Of a stretch of DNA of 64,000 nucleotides, positions 9,216-18,830 are shown in pieces. The notes beneath the pieces were generated by a model. The model had not been told where the DNA came from and made no database searches. It saw nothing but the letters and a program-made list of their open reading frames with translations. Position numbers and translations under genes: made by a program. Every line of letters starts with the position of its first letter. Position 1 is the first letter of the stretch. Origin of the DNA: Wenzhouxiangella sp. 15190 (GTDB lineage Bacteria > Pseudomonadota > Gammaproteobacteria > Xanthomonadales > Wenzhouxiangellaceae); contig NZ_QVMV01000052.1 of NCBI RefSeq assembly GCF_003417465.1, positions 1 through 64,000 of the forward strand, given 5' to 3'.

Positions 9216-10573
9216 TGGCACGCAACCCATCGGAAATGGCCGGCATGCTCGGCGGAATCGGTCGGCTCAAGGAGCTGCGCCAGCGCCTGTTCGTGGTGTT
9301 GGTCGCTCTGCTGATCTTCCGTTTCGGTACGTTCATTCCGGTGCCGGGCATCAACCCGATCGCCCTGGTGGAGCTGATGGACCAGTCGAGCGGCACCATC
9401 GTGGACGTGTTCAACATGTTCTCCGGTGGTGCGCTGGGCCGTTTCTCGATCTTCGCGCTCGGCGTGATGCCCTATATTTCGGCGGCCATTATCATCCAGT
9501 TGATGAGCCATGCCATCCCGCAACTTCAGCAGTTGCGCAAGGAAGGCGAGTCGGGTCGCCGCAAGATTACCCAGTACACGCGTTACTTCACGGTCGTGCT
9601 GGCGTCCTTCCAATCCTTCGGTGTAGCGATGGCGCTGCAGAGCCAGAGTGCCGGTTCCAATCTGCCCGTTGTGATATCGCCTGGACCCGGCTTCGTAATG
9701 GCGGCGGTCATCACGCTGACGGCAGGGACGGTTTTCCTGATGTGGCTGGGTGAGCAAATCACCGAGCGTGGTATTGGCAACGGCATCTCGATTCTGATTT
9801 TCGCCGGTATCGTCGCTGAACTGCCGCGAGCCATCGGTTCGACCCTGGAACTGGTGCGGACGGGTCAGCTCGGCATACTGACGGCAACCTTCCTGCTGGT
9901 ACTCGCGCTGGCGGTGACCGCTTTCGTGGTCTTCGTCGAGCGGGGGCAGCGGCGCATTACGGTCAACTACGCACAGCGCCAGGGCCGGCAGGCCTATCGC
10001 AGCCAATCAACCCATCTGCCGTTGAAGGTCAACATGGCCGGCGTGATTCCGGCGATTTTCGCGTCCAGCCTGGTGCTGTTCCCGGCGACGATCTCGACCT
10101 GGTTCGGCGAGGCGGGGCAGTCCGGAATCCTTCAGACGATCTCGCAACAGCTGAGTCCGGGGCAACCGATTTATATCGCCATCTTCGGCGGCATGGTGAT
10201 GTTCTTTTGCTTCTTCTACACGGCCATTGTCTTCAATTCGAAGGAAACGGCCGACAACCTGAAGAAGTCCGGGGCATTCATTCCGGGCATTCGTCCGGGA
10301 CGCCAGACCGCGGAATACATCGATTACGTGTTGACCCGGCTGACGCTGGTCGGGGCGTTCTACCTGGCGGCGGTCTGTCTGCTGCCGGAGTTCCTGATCA
10401 TGCAGTGGAACGTACCGTTCTATTTCGGCGGTACATCCCTCTTGATCATTGTGATCGTCACCATGGATTTCATGGCCCAGTTGCAGGCGCATCTAATGTC
10501 GCATCAGTACGACAGCCTGCTCAAGAAATCCAACCTGAAGGGTTATGGCCGAAGCGGCGTGGTTCGCCGCTGA
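9215..10573 (+). CDS. secY: Preprotein translocase channel subunit SecY
   Basis: The 452-aa inner-membrane protein has ten hydrophobic segments and forms the SecYEG channel for secretion and membrane insertion. The signature regions [15 protein letters not shown] and the basic cytoplasmic loop [18 protein letters not shown], followed by [16 protein letters not shown], are clear. It starts on the last base of the rplO stop, as in other spc operons. Confidence 0.98.
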   Translation: MARNPSEMAGMLGGIGRLKELRQRLFVVLVALLIFRFGTFIPVPGINPIALVELMDQSSGTIVDVFNMFSGGALGRFSIFALGVMPYISAAIIIQLMSHAIPQLQQLRKEGESGRRKITQYTRYFTVVLASFQSFGVAMALQSQSAGSNLPVVISPGPGFVMAAVITLTAGTVFLMWLGEQITERGIGNGISILIFAGIVAELPRAIGSTLELVRTGQLGILTATFLLVLALAVTAFVVFVERGQRRITVNYAQRQGRQAYRSQSTHLPLKVNMAGVIPAIFASSLVLFPATISTWFGEAGQSGILQTISQQLSPGQPIYIAIFGGMVMFFCFFYTAIVFNSKETADNLKKSGAFIPGIRPGRQTAEYIDYVLTRLTLVGAFYLAAVCLLPEFLIMQWNVPFYFGGTSLLIIVIVTMDFMAQLQAHLMSHQYDSLLKKSNLKGYGRSGVVRR

Positions 10574-10613
10574 CAAGGGGCCGAGTCGCGGCCGGAATGA
10601 TTGGAGAGCAGTA

Positions 10614-10727
10614 ATGAAGGTTCAGGCATCAGTCAAGAAGATCTGCCGCCACTGCAAGGTAGTGCGCCGCAAGGGCGTGGTCTACGTCATTTGCAGTGAT
10701 CCCAAGCATAAGCAGCGGCAGGGATGA
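10614..10727 (+). CDS. rpmJ: 50S ribosomal protein L36, zinc-binding type
   Basis: The 37-aa protein [17 protein letters not shown]... is preceded by GGAGAGCAGTA. Its zinc ligands are intact (C11, C14, C27, H32), so this is the Zn form; many gammaproteobacteria also have a zinc-free paralogue elsewhere. A longer frame from 10545 overlaps secY and is rejected. Confidence 0.96.
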   Translation: MKVQASVKKICRHCKVVRRKGVVYVICSDPKHKQRQG

Positions 10728-10747
10728 AACAGCACCGTCCGACGGGC

Positions 10748-10776
10748 TTGGCAAAGGCCGGAAAACCCGGTAGAAT
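10748..10776 (+). promoter_or_regulatory. Sigma-70 promoter of the alpha operon (rpsM-rplQ)
   Basis: TTGGCA (10748-10753), a 17-bp spacer and TAGAAT (10771-10776) lie in the 94-bp gap between rpmJ and rpsM, where E. coli has the alpha-operon control region. Each box differs from consensus at one position (TTGACA, TATAAT). Expected transcription start is about 10783, giving a ~40-nt leader. Confidence 0.6.
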
Positions 10777-10821
10777 TGCTGGTTTGCGTCGAGCGGGCGT
10801 ATTGGTTTACGGAGCAAGCAA

Positions 10822-11175
10822 ATGGCACGTATAGCAGGCGTCAATCTGCCCGTCCAGAAGCACACCTGGGTGGCATTGACTCACATTTACGGCATCGGTC
10901 GAACCCGGGCCTACGAGATTTGCGCGGCCACCGGTGTGGCCCCCGACACGAAAGTGCGCGACCTGACCGAAGCGGAGCAGGAAAAGCTTCGCCAGACGAT
11001 CGGTCAGATGAGCGTCGAGGGCGATCTGCGCCGTGAGGTGTCGATGAACATCAAGCGCCTGATGGACCTGGGCTGCTATCGCGGTCTGCGTCATCGTCGT
11101 GGCTTGCCGGTTCGCGGCCAGCGCACGCGTACCAACGCCCGTACCCGCAAGGGTCCGCGTCGCCCGATTCGTTGA
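10822..11175 (+). CDS. rpsM: 30S ribosomal protein S13
   Basis: The 117-aa protein starts [19 protein letters not shown] and contains the helix-two-turn-helix ending in [21 protein letters not shown]13 contacts P-site tRNA and bridges to the 50S subunit. It is the first gene of the alpha block, behind the promoter at 10748. Confidence 0.98.
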   Translation: MARIAGVNLPVQKHTWVALTHIYGIGRTRAYEICAATGVAPDTKVRDLTEAEQEKLRQTIGQMSVEGDLRREVSMNIKRLMDLGCYRGLRHRRGLPVRGQRTRTNARTRKGPRRPIR

Positions 11176-11186
11176 GGTAGGAACAG

Positions 11187-11579
11187 ATGGCCAATCAGCA
11201 GAGCGCAAAAAGCAGAAAGAAGGTCAAGAAGACCGTGGTCGACGGCATTGCTCACGTGCATGCCTCGTTCAACAACACCATCATCACGATCACCGACCGT
11301 CAGGGCAACACGGTCTCCTGGGCCACCTCCGGTGGTTCCGGTTTCCGCGGATCGCGCAAGTCGACCCCGTTCGCGGCCCAGGTGGCGGCGGACAGCGCCG
11401 GCCGGACGGCCCAGGAATTCGGCATGAAGAACCTCGAAGTCCGCGTCAACGGCCCCGGGCCGGGTCGCGAGTCTTCGGTTCGCTCGCTCAATGCGGCCGG
11501 ATTCAAGATCACCAACATCACGGACGTCACGCCGATTCCGCACAACGGCTGCCGTCCACCCAAGAAACGTCGCGTGTAA
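11187..11579 (+). CDS. rpsK: 30S ribosomal protein S11
   Basis: The 130-aa protein includes [24 protein letters not shown] and the C-terminal [18 protein letters not shown] signature. S11 lies in the 30S platform near the E site. It is preceded by GAGGTAGGAAC. Confidence 0.98.
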   Translation: MANQQSAKSRKKVKKTVVDGIAHVHASFNNTIITITDRQGNTVSWATSGGSGFRGSRKSTPFAAQVAADSAGRTAQEFGMKNLEVRVNGPGPGRESSVRSLNAAGFKITNITDVTPIPHNGCRPPKKRRV

Positions 11580-11605
11580 GTCACCGGCAGGCAGACTGAA
11601 GAGAT

Positions 11606-12232
11606 ATGGCTAGATATATTGGACCAACCTGCAAGCTCGCACGCCGCGAGGGCGTTGACCTCAACCTCAAGAGCCCCGCGCGCGGACTCGAGTCGAAGTG
11701 CAAACTGAACCAGCCGCCGGGCCAGCATGGCGACAGCCGTCGTCAGCGCCTGTCGGACTATGCGTTGCAGTTGCGCGAAAAGCAGAAGGTGCGCCGGATG
11801 TACGGCGTGCTCGAGAAGCAGTTCCGTAACTATTACAAAGAAGCGGCACGACGTAAGGGTGCGACCGGCGAGAACCTGTTGCAGCTTCTCGAGGGCCGCC
11901 TGGACAACGTCGTCTACCGGCTCGGTTTCGCGGTGACCCGGGCGCAGGCGCGTCAGATGGTCAGCCACAAGTCGGTCGAGATCAACGGCAAGGTGGTCAA
12001 TATTCCCTCCTACCAGGTGCAGCCGGAAGACCGCGTCTCGATCCGGGAAAAGGCCAGGAAGCAGCTGCGCATCCAGGAAGCCATCAATGTGGCGCGCGAA
12101 CTGGATCTGGTTCCGACATGGATCGACGTGGACTTCGACAAGATGGAAGGTGTTTTCAAGGGCGCTCCGGATCGCGATGATCTGCCGCCGGATATCAACG
12201 AAAACCTCATCGTCGAGCTGTACTCGAAGTAA
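11606..12232 (+). CDS. rpsD: 30S ribosomal protein S4
   Basis: The 208-aa protein starts [19 protein letters not shown] and carries an S4 RNA-binding domain ([24 protein letters not shown]). S4 is an assembly initiator of the 30S body. In E. coli it represses the alpha operon. No N-terminal zinc knuckle is present. Confidence 0.98.
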   Translation: MARYIGPTCKLARREGVDLNLKSPARGLESKCKLNQPPGQHGDSRRQRLSDYALQLREKQKVRRMYGVLEKQFRNYYKEAARRKGATGENLLQLLEGRLDNVVYRLGFAVTRAQARQMVSHKSVEINGKVVNIPSYQVQPEDRVSIREKARKQLRIQEAINVARELDLVPTWIDVDFDKMEGVFKGAPDRDDLPPDINENLIVELYSK

Positions 12233-12289
12233 GCCGCAGGCCTTCAAGCGCCTGCGCTGCAAACGAAAACCGATTTTGGAGAGGCAAAC

Positions 12290-13294
12290 ATGTCAGGCCA
12301 GATAAGCGAACTTATCGGCACGATGCTCAAGCCCAAGGGCCTGGTTGTCGACGAGATCTCGTCGCGACGAGCCCGCATTACGCTCGAGCCGCTGGAACGC
12401 GGCTTCGGGCACACACTGGGCAATGCCCTGCGGCGCATACTGCTGTCGTCGATTCCCGGTAGTGCGATCACCGAAGCCGAGATCGACGGCGTGCTTCATG
12501 AGTACACGTCTGTCGAAGGCTTGCAGGAAGATATCGTCGAGGTCATGCTCAACCTCAAGGATGTCGCCATTCGCATGCACAGTCGCGATGAGGCCACCCT
12601 GACCCTGAGCAAGGACAAGGCCGGACCGGTCACCGCGGGCGACATCCAGCTCGATCACGACATTGACGTGCTCAACCCCGAACACGTGATCTGCAACCTG
12701 ACGAAGGCCAGCAAGCTGCGCATGCAGCTCAAGGTGACCCGGGGCGTCGGCTACCAGCCGGCTGCGGCTCTGAAGTTCAACGAGGAGGAGACGCGCACGA
12801 TCGGTCGTCTGCAGCTCGACGCTTCCTACTGCCCGGTCCATCGCGTGGCCTACAGCGTCGAGAGCGCTCGCGTTGGCCAGCGCACCGACCTGGACAAGCT
12901 GGTTCTGGACATCGAGACCAACGGCACGATGAGCTGCGAGGACGCCGTGAAGCTGGCTGCCGGCATTCTGGTCGACCAGATGTCGGTGTTTGTCGACTTC
13001 GTCGCCCGGGAAAAGGACGAGACGGAAACGACGACCGAGAGTTTCGATCCCATCCTGCTACGCCCGATCGACGATCTGGAGTTGACGGTACGTTCGGCCA
13101 ACTGCCTGAAGGCCGAGCACATCCAGTATGTCGGTGACCTGGTGCAGCGGACGGAGACCGAGCTGCTCAAGACACCCAACCTGGGCAAGAAGTCCCTGAC
13201 CGAGATCAAGACGGTGCTGGCGACCCACGATCTGTCGCTGGGTACCCGCCTGGAGAACTGGCCGCCGCCGTCGCTGGCGCGCACCGAGCACTGA
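12290..13294 (+). CDS. rpoA: RNA polymerase alpha subunit
   Basis: The 334-aa protein has an N-terminal dimerisation domain with [16 protein letters not shown] and a C-terminal domain (about 245-325) with [26 protein letters not shown], which contacts UP elements and activators. The family is usually ~329 aa. SD GGAGAGGC precedes ATG 12290. Confidence 0.98.
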   Translation: MSGQISELIGTMLKPKGLVVDEISSRRARITLEPLERGFGHTLGNALRRILLSSIPGSAITEAEIDGVLHEYTSVEGLQEDIVEVMLNLKDVAIRMHSRDEATLTLSKDKAGPVTAGDIQLDHDIDVLNPEHVICNLTKASKLRMQLKVTRGVGYQPAAALKFNEEETRTIGRLQLDASYCPVHRVAYSVESARVGQRTDLDKLVLDIETNGTMSCEDAVKLAAGILVDQMSVFVDFVAREKDETETTTESFDPILLRPIDDLELTVRSANCLKAEHIQYVGDLVQRTETELLKTPNLGKKSLTEIKTVLATHDLSLGTRLENWPPPSLARTEH

Positions 13295-13304
13295 GGAGAA
13301 AACG

Positions 13305-13691
13305 ATGCGTCACCGTAAAGCAGGTCGCAAGCTCAACCGGAATTCGCCACATCGCCGAGCGATGTTCCGTAACATGACTGCCAGCCTGATCGAGCACGAG
13401 CTCATCAAGACCACGCTGCCCAAGGCCAAGGAGCTGAGGCGCGTGGCCGAACCGCTGATTACGCTGGCCAAGGAAGACAACGTTTCCGCCCGTCGCCTGG
13501 CATTCAATCGCCTGCGTGATCGCGACGCCGTGGGCAAGCTCTTTTCGGAGCTCGGTCCGCGGTACCGCGAACGCCCCGGCGGCTATCTCCGCATTCTCAA
13601 GTGCGGTTTCCGGCCCGGCGACAATGCGCCGATGGCGTATGTGGAATTGGTCGACCGCCCGGACGCGCCGAGCGCGGAGACAGCTGAATAG
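13305..13691 (+). CDS. rplQ: 50S ribosomal protein L17
   Basis: The 128-aa protein begins [21 protein letters not shown], the L17 signature. It is the last gene of the ribosomal superoperon, 10 bp behind rpoA. The conserved [26 protein letters not shown] block closes the domain. Confidence 0.98.
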   Translation: MRHRKAGRKLNRNSPHRRAMFRNMTASLIEHELIKTTLPKAKELRRVAEPLITLAKEDNVSARRLAFNRLRDRDAVGKLFSELGPRYRERPGGYLRILKCGFRPGDNAPMAYVELVDRPDAPSAETAE

Positions 13692-13718
13692 CATCCGGAT
13701 CGAGACCGGAGGTTCAGG

Positions 13719-13749
13719 AAGCCCGGCCCTCGTTGCCGGGCTTTTTTTG
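13719..13749 (+). terminator. Intrinsic terminator of the alpha operon
   Basis: A perfect 9-bp stem AAGCCCGGC / GCCGGGCTT with a 7-nt loop is followed directly by a run of seven T (13742-13748). It begins 28 bp after the rplQ stop. It is the clearest rho-independent terminator in the window. Confidence 0.93.
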
Positions 13750-13857
13750 TTCAGAGACTTCTTCGCATGAATCCGAGATCACGGTTGGACGTGGGCTACA
13801 ATGTGCGACTGCGGGTCGTTGTTTCCCGCCTCACCGTTGAATGACCCGGATTCTCGG

Positions 13858-15444
13858 ATGCGCCGAACGATCATTCTTTCCGCCGCCCTCGCGATCATCG
13901 TGCTCGGCCTGTGGGGTACGGCCGCCATCTATTTTGACGAAGCCCGAATGAAAGGGATTGTTTCCGATCGGCTCAGCGAGCAGGTCGGCCGGCGAGTCGA
14001 GATCGTCGGAGCGCTTCGGTTCAGCCTGTTTCCCCGGCCCGAAGTCAATGCCGAGGACGTGATCATTGCCGGGCCGGGGGGCCATGACGGTCCCGCAACC
14101 ATGCGAGCACAACGCGTCAGCATGAACCTGCGATTCCTTCCCCTGTTGCAGGGAGAACTGGCTCCGGCGCAGATGCAGCTCAGCGGCGCAGTCATCAATG
14201 TTGCAAGCGTCGACCCGGACGGTGCATCTTCCGACCCCCTGAGTGCCATCCGTTCCAGTGCCAGGTTGCTGTCGGGGCGCGCCTTGCACTTGCGGGACGT
14301 GACCCTCGTGTTGCCGGGCGGGAGCGACGGTGCTCCCCGAACCGTCACAATCGATTTTATCGAGTTTGACCGTTTCAGCCTGGACCGGACGGTGGCCTTT
14401 CAGTTCAGCGGCGACCTGGGTGACCCGCCCATTCTTGATGACGTCAGCGTCGAGGGGAAACTGCATATCCCGGCTTCGCCGGACTACCCGGTTCGTCTTC
14501 GCGACATGCTGCTCGAGGGACGCCTGGTCGCACTCGACGAGAAGGTCGCATTGGTCGGGGACCTGACCGCTTCGCCGGACGATCCATTCCGCGTCGCGCT
14601 GGCCGGCGGGCGCCTGCGCCTCGGGGAAGAAACTTTCGACCTGTCACTCAATTATCACGGCGGCTCATCGCCGTCTTCCGACCTGCTCCTTTCCGGGGGT
14701 AAACTTGATTGGCTGGCGGTCAGGAGGGTAGTTGCCCAGAGTATCGGAACGGATCTGGAAGCGGGTCTGGCGGCACTCTCGGCACACGTGGATCTGCGCT
14801 CCCAGCTGCAATTCGATCGATTGAAGATCGGCCCGGCTGAACTCTCCAACGCCCGTATCGATCTTCGTTCCCGGTCAGCCGGCATGGGAGTGAACCTGGC
14901 TGCCGTCTTTCCCGGCGGCCTGGTCGATGCAAGCGGTGTTCTGACGGGACAGGTCCCGGAATCACTGGCTCTCGACGTAAGCCTGGCTGACCTCGATCAG
15001 TTGCTCGAGTGGTGGAAGCTGCCGGCGGTCGTCGACGGCAGCGGCGAGTCCATGCTCACCCTGAACTGGCCGATTGAGGGCCGTAACGGCTATCGCCTCG
15101 AAGGTCGATACGAACTCTGGGACGGTTACTGGCGCGTCGCACGTGAAAACGGCGAGCCCGCCGTCCATGAATTCGATCAATTCAACGGAGAGCTCCGGAT
15201 AACGCCCAGATTCGTGGAGATTCCCGGCTTTGAGCTCATCGGCGGCGAACTGTCCGGTAGCGGATGGGCGGCCATCGAGCTGCCAGACGGCACACTCGGC
15301 GGTGAACTCATGGGCACGGGGGCAGAAGCGTCGTACCTGGCGCTCTCGGGTAGCCTGGCCCGGCCGCAGCTCGCCTCACTGACGCCCGAGATGTCCGGAC
15401 AGCACGGTGAAGCAGCGGGACTGGATGAAGAGACCGGTCAGTGA
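13858..15444 (+). CDS. AsmA family protein
   Basis: The 528-aa protein has one N-terminal membrane anchor (about residues 4-24) followed by the AsmA-type start VSDRLSEQVGRRVEIVGALRFSLFPRPEV and a long beta-rich periplasmic body. AsmA-like proteins are long periplasmic proteins linked to phospholipid transport and outer-membrane homeostasis. ATG 13858 is chosen because the signal anchor follows at once; an upstream ATG at 13801 adds 19 non-family residues. It overlaps rarD by 4 bp (GTGA). The exact role is not known. Confidence 0.8.
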   Translation: MRRTIILSAALAIIVLGLWGTAAIYFDEARMKGIVSDRLSEQVGRRVEIVGALRFSLFPRPEVNAEDVIIAGPGGHDGPATMRAQRVSMNLRFLPLLQGELAPAQMQLSGAVINVASVDPDGASSDPLSAIRSSARLLSGRALHLRDVTLVLPGGSDGAPRTVTIDFIEFDRFSLDRTVAFQFSGDLGDPPILDDVSVEGKLHIPASPDYPVRLRDMLLEGRLVALDEKVALVGDLTASPDDPFRVALAGGRLRLGEETFDLSLNYHGGSSPSSDLLLSGGKLDWLAVRRVVAQSIGTDLEAGLAALSAHVDLRSQLQFDRLKIGPAELSNARIDLRSRSAGMGVNLAAVFPGGLVDASGVLTGQVPESLALDVSLADLDQLLEWWKLPAVVDGSGESMLTLNWPIEGRNGYRLEGRYELWDGYWRVARENGEPAVHEFDQFNGELRITPRFVEIPGFELIGGELSGSGWAAIELPDGTLGGELMGTGAEASYLALSGSLARPQLASLTPEMSGQHGEAAGLDEETGQ

Positions 15445-16352
15445 CATCCGATCAGGATCGTATCGCAGGCCTGGCAGCCGCGCTGGGCGCTTTCTGCATC
15501 TGGGGTCTGGCGCCGCTGTATTTCAAATTGCTGGGACATGTCGGCGCCGACGAGATCATCGCTCATCGCGTGATCTGGTCTATGGTCTTCCTCGGCATCG
15601 TCCTCGTCGCCCGCGAGCGGCGAGGGCTGATTGCGCGCATTCGCGTCGATCGCCGGGTGCTCGCAGCGTTGATGATCAGTGCGATACTCATTGCCGTCAA
15701 TTGGCTGGTCTTCGTTTACGCAATCAATACCAATCGAGTACTGTCGACGAGCTTGGGCTATTTCATCAATCCACTGGTCAACGTTTTACTCGGCATGCTG
15801 ATCTTTCGCGAGCGGCTTGGAAGGCTGCAGACCATCGCTGTGGTGCTGGCTTTCATCGGCACCGCCTGGATGACGGTGCGCGTCGGCCGGTTCCCATGGA
15901 TCGCCTTGATGCTGGCGTTCAGCTTTGCCCTGTATGGTGTCGTGCGCAAGAAGACCGACGTCGGCCCGCTGATCGGTCTGTTCTGGGAAACCCTGCTGAT
16001 GACGCCCCTGGCGCTGTTGTGGCTGTTCTGGCTGGATCGTCGCGGTATTCTGGCCTTCGATTTCGGTTCCGCGGGTGAAGCGGCCTTGCTTGCCGGCACT
16101 GGGCTGGTGACGCTGGTACCGCTCGTCCTTTTCGCGACCGGCGTACGCCGTCTCAATCTGAGCACGATCGGACTCATGCAGTATCTTGCGCCGAGCATGA
16201 CCTTCGTGCTGGCCGTGTTCCTTTTCGATGAGCCCTTCACACTCGATCATGCCGTGACTTTCGCCTGTGTCTGGACCGCCTTGATCCTGTTTACCATCGC
16301 CGGTTGGCGACACTACCGGCGAGCCCGTATTCCCACCCGGGAGGTTGCATGA
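15441..16352 (+). CDS. rarD: RarD-type EamA permease
   Basis: The 303-aa protein has about ten hydrophobic segments and the RarD hallmarks FCIWGLAPLYFKLL, ADEIIAHRVIWSMVF, NTNRVLSTSLGYFINPLVNVLLG and LNLSTIGLMQYLAPS. RarD was named for chloramphenicol sensitivity in E. coli, but the transported substrate is not settled. It starts with GTG inside the AsmA stop and overlaps the downstream ABC gene (ATGA), so the three genes look like one operon. Confidence 0.9.
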   Translation: MTSDQDRIAGLAAALGAFCIWGLAPLYFKLLGHVGADEIIAHRVIWSMVFLGIVLVARERRGLIARIRVDRRVLAALMISAILIAVNWLVFVYAINTNRVLSTSLGYFINPLVNVLLGMLIFRERLGRLQTIAVVLAFIGTAWMTVRVGRFPWIALMLAFSFALYGVVRKKTDVGPLIGLFWETLLMTPLALLWLFWLDRRGILAFDFGSAGEAALLAGTGLVTLVPLVLFATGVRRLNLSTIGLMQYLAPSMTFVLAVFLFDEPFTLDHAVTFACVWTALILFTIAGWRHYRRARIPTREVA

Positions 16353-18148
16353 ACGAAACCGACGCTACCCAGCGGCCAACCAGCCGGCGGTTGGGTTCAC
16401 TGCGTGCTCTCAGGCCCTTCATCCGGCGCTACCGTCTCCAGATCGCATTCGCGTTGCTGTTTCTGGCGGTTTCCGCGGCCGGCGCGCTGGCCATTCCGGC
16501 AGCGGTGGGCCAGGTCATCGACCGCGGCTTCATGGCCGAGAACATCGGCAATATCAATCGCTGGTTCTGGCTATTGTTCGCCGCCGCCACGATGATGGCG
16601 ATCGGGGGCGGTCTGCGGTTCTATTGGGTGAGCTGGCTGGGGCAGCGTGTTGTCGCCGACATTCGAACATCCGTCTATGAGCGGGTGCTGGCGATGAGTC
16701 CGGAGTTTTTCGGCACCACCCGCACGGGTGAGGTGCTATCGCGACTGAACACCGACACGACCCTGGTCGAGACCCTGGTTGGTTCGACCGTGTCTTTCGG
16801 TATTCGCAATCTGCTGATGCTGGTCGCGAGCTCGGTGGCGCTGGTGTTCACCGCTCCGTCGCTGGCCGGTGTGATCGGCATGTTGATCGTGCTGATCATC
16901 GTACCGGTCGTGTTGCTCGGTCGCTGGGTGCGTCGACTTTCGCGCAATGCCCAGGACCGCGTGGCCGATTTCAGCGCGCACGGCGACGAGACCATCAATG
17001 CCGTCCAGACTGTCCAGACTTTCGCCCAGGAAATGCGCGAGCGAGAGCGCTTTTCCGCCGCCGTCGAGTCGGCCTTCGTTGCCGCGCGCGACCGGATTCG
17101 TGCCAGCACCCTTCTGATCGTGCTGATCATCCTGATGACCTTCGGAGCCATCACCTTCGTGCTCTGGCTTGGCGCACGCTCGGTGCTGACCGGGGACATG
17201 ACCCCGGGGCAACTCGGCCAGTTCGTGCTCTATGCCGCCATTGCTGCGGGCTCGACCGCCAGCCTCAGCGAAATCTGGAGCCAGTTGCAGCGGGCCGCGG
17301 GTGCCATGGAGCGGCTGGCCGAACTGCTCGAAGCCAGGCCGTCGATCGTCAGCCCGGCATCGCCCCGGAGCCTGCCGGAAGGGCCGCTGTCGGTAGAATT
17401 CGACGCGGTTGACTTCGCGTATCCTTCACGTCCCGACGAGGCCGTGCTTCGTGGCCTGAGCTTCAAGGTAGAAGCGGGTGAGACGGTCGCTATTGTCGGG
17501 CCGTCCGGCGCGGGCAAGTCGACCCTGTTTCAGCTGCTGTTGCGCTTCTACGACCCCGCGGCTGGCTGCATTCGCCTGGGCGGCGTCGACGTGCGCGAGC
17601 TGGATCTGGCCGAGCTTCGCCGCCGACTGGGTGTCGTGCCGCAGGATGTGACGATGTTCTCCGGTAGCGCAGCCGATAACATCGCCTACGGCAGCCCCGG
17701 TGCGCAACCGGACGTCATTGCCCGGGCCGCGCGATCAGCCCACGCCGACGAGTTTCTGGAACGCTGGCCAGACCGCTACGAGACCTTTCTGGGCGAGCGT
17801 GGTATGCGGTTGTCCGGTGGCCAGCGGCAGCGCATTGCGATCGCCCGCGCACTGATCAAGCAACCGCCGCTTTTGTTGCTTGACGAAGCCACGGCCAGCC
17901 TGGACGCGGAGAGCGAGCGCCTGGTCCAGGACGCACTCAACGACATCAGCACCGACCGGACGGTGCTCGTGATCGCGCACCGGCTGGCAACGGTCAGGCG
18001 TGCTGACCGAATCGTGGTGCTCGACCAGGGGCGGGCAGTGGCCCAGGGCAGTCACCAGCGCCTGGTGGCCGAAAGCCCCCTTTATGCCCGCCTGGCGCGC
18101 TTGCAATTCCTTGCCGATGAGGCGGTTGAGGATCGTTCGGACGATTAA
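16349..18148 (+). CDS. ABC exporter, fused permease-ATPase (MsbA/BmrA type)
   Basis: The half-transporter has 599 aa from ATG 16349 (SD GGGAGG); a frame from 16304 runs into rarD and is rejected. Residues ~20-315 hold six membrane segments of an ABC type-1 exporter. The ATPase domain shows Walker A GPSGAGKST, signature LSGGQRQRIAIARAL, Walker B LLLLDEATASLDAES and H-loop IAHRLATV. It would act as a homodimer exporting a lipid or drug; the sequence does not fix the substrate. The neighbouring AsmA gene hints at an envelope lipid role (inference). It converges on the SYLF gene with a 4-bp overlap. Confidence 0.9.
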   Translation: MNETDATQRPTSRRLGSLRALRPFIRRYRLQIAFALLFLAVSAAGALAIPAAVGQVIDRGFMAENIGNINRWFWLLFAAATMMAIGGGLRFYWVSWLGQRVVADIRTSVYERVLAMSPEFFGTTRTGEVLSRLNTDTTLVETLVGSTVSFGIRNLLMLVASSVALVFTAPSLAGVIGMLIVLIIVPVVLLGRWVRRLSRNAQDRVADFSAHGDETINAVQTVQTFAQEMRERERFSAAVESAFVAARDRIRASTLLIVLIILMTFGAITFVLWLGARSVLTGDMTPGQLGQFVLYAAIAAGSTASLSEIWSQLQRAAGAMERLAELLEARPSIVSPASPRSLPEGPLSVEFDAVDFAYPSRPDEAVLRGLSFKVEAGETVAIVGPSGAGKSTLFQLLLRFYDPAAGCIRLGGVDVRELDLAELRRRLGVVPQDVTMFSGSAADNIAYGSPGAQPDVIARAARSAHADEFLERWPDRYETFLGERGMRLSGGQRQRIAIARALIKQPPLLLLDEATASLDAESERLVQDALNDISTDRTVLVIAHRLATVRRADRIVVLDQGRAVAQGSHQRLVAESPLYARLARLQFLADEAVEDRSDD

Positions 18149-18687
18149 AGCGACCAGTAGCGGAATTTCTGCCCGCCGACGGAGGCTTCGGCCATCAGAC
18201 CACCACGGGCATGATTGAATACCGCCACGCCCCGCTCGTAGCTGGTGGTTGCCGAGCGCCCTTCGGTGGCGGCCACAGCGGTGGCCTGGGCGGAAAATTC
18301 GAAACTTTCCCGCTGGAAGCGGCGCAGGGCGGCCTCGTCGCGGAAAAAGATCACCTGGCTGTAGGACTGGGCGCCGATTTGCGGACCGATAGTGGCCTGT
18401 GAGGCCGAGGCGCGGCCGACCGGCCGTCCCTCCTCGAAAACGATGCCGCGGCCGAAGCCACCGCCGACCCAGAAGCCCCCCTTGCCGATATTGGGAAACA
18501 CGGCGTAACCGTAGGCTTGGTCAACCCAGCGCTGCAAGCCGGGATCCTTGTCGATGAAGGTGGCCAGGGCCGAACGTGATTCGCTGATGAGCGCATCGTC
18601 CGAAGGTGCCGAGGCGCAGCCGCTCAATACCGCGACAAGCAGGATCAATCCCGGTAGAAATGCGTAATTTCGGACATTGGCTGACAT
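18145..18687 (-). CDS. SYLF-domain (Ysc84-like) lipoprotein
   Basis: The 180-aa protein begins MSANVRNYAF and has a lipoprotein signal ending LSGC (C24). The rest matches the SYLF/Ysc84 domain seen in bacterial lipoproteins: QAYGYAVFPNIGKGGFWVGG, GRASASQATIGPQIGAQSYSQVIFF and a closing GLMAEASVGGQKFRY. The start at 18687 is favoured by GGAG at the right spacing; the ATG at 18699 lies inside that SD. The bacterial role is unclear, probably lipid- or envelope-associated. Confidence 0.85.
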   Translation of the reverse strand: MSANVRNYAFLPGLILLVAVLSGCASAPSDDALISESRSALATFIDKDPGLQRWVDQAYGYAVFPNIGKGGFWVGGGFGRGIVFEEGRPVGRASASQATIGPQIGAQSYSQVIFFRDEAALRRFQRESFEFSAQATAVAATEGRSATTSYERGVAVFNHARGGLMAEASVGGQKFRYWSL

Positions 18688-18830
18688 GGGGGACTCCATT
18701 GTCTGATTTTTCGAAAGACCGGTGAACACCGGCGTTTCAGGGTTTCGACGCTTTCGTAGTATAGTTGGTTCCCGGCCGGGAATCGCCTGCGAAATCACGT
18801 CGCATTCCTGTCCGGAAGGGAGGGTGGTCC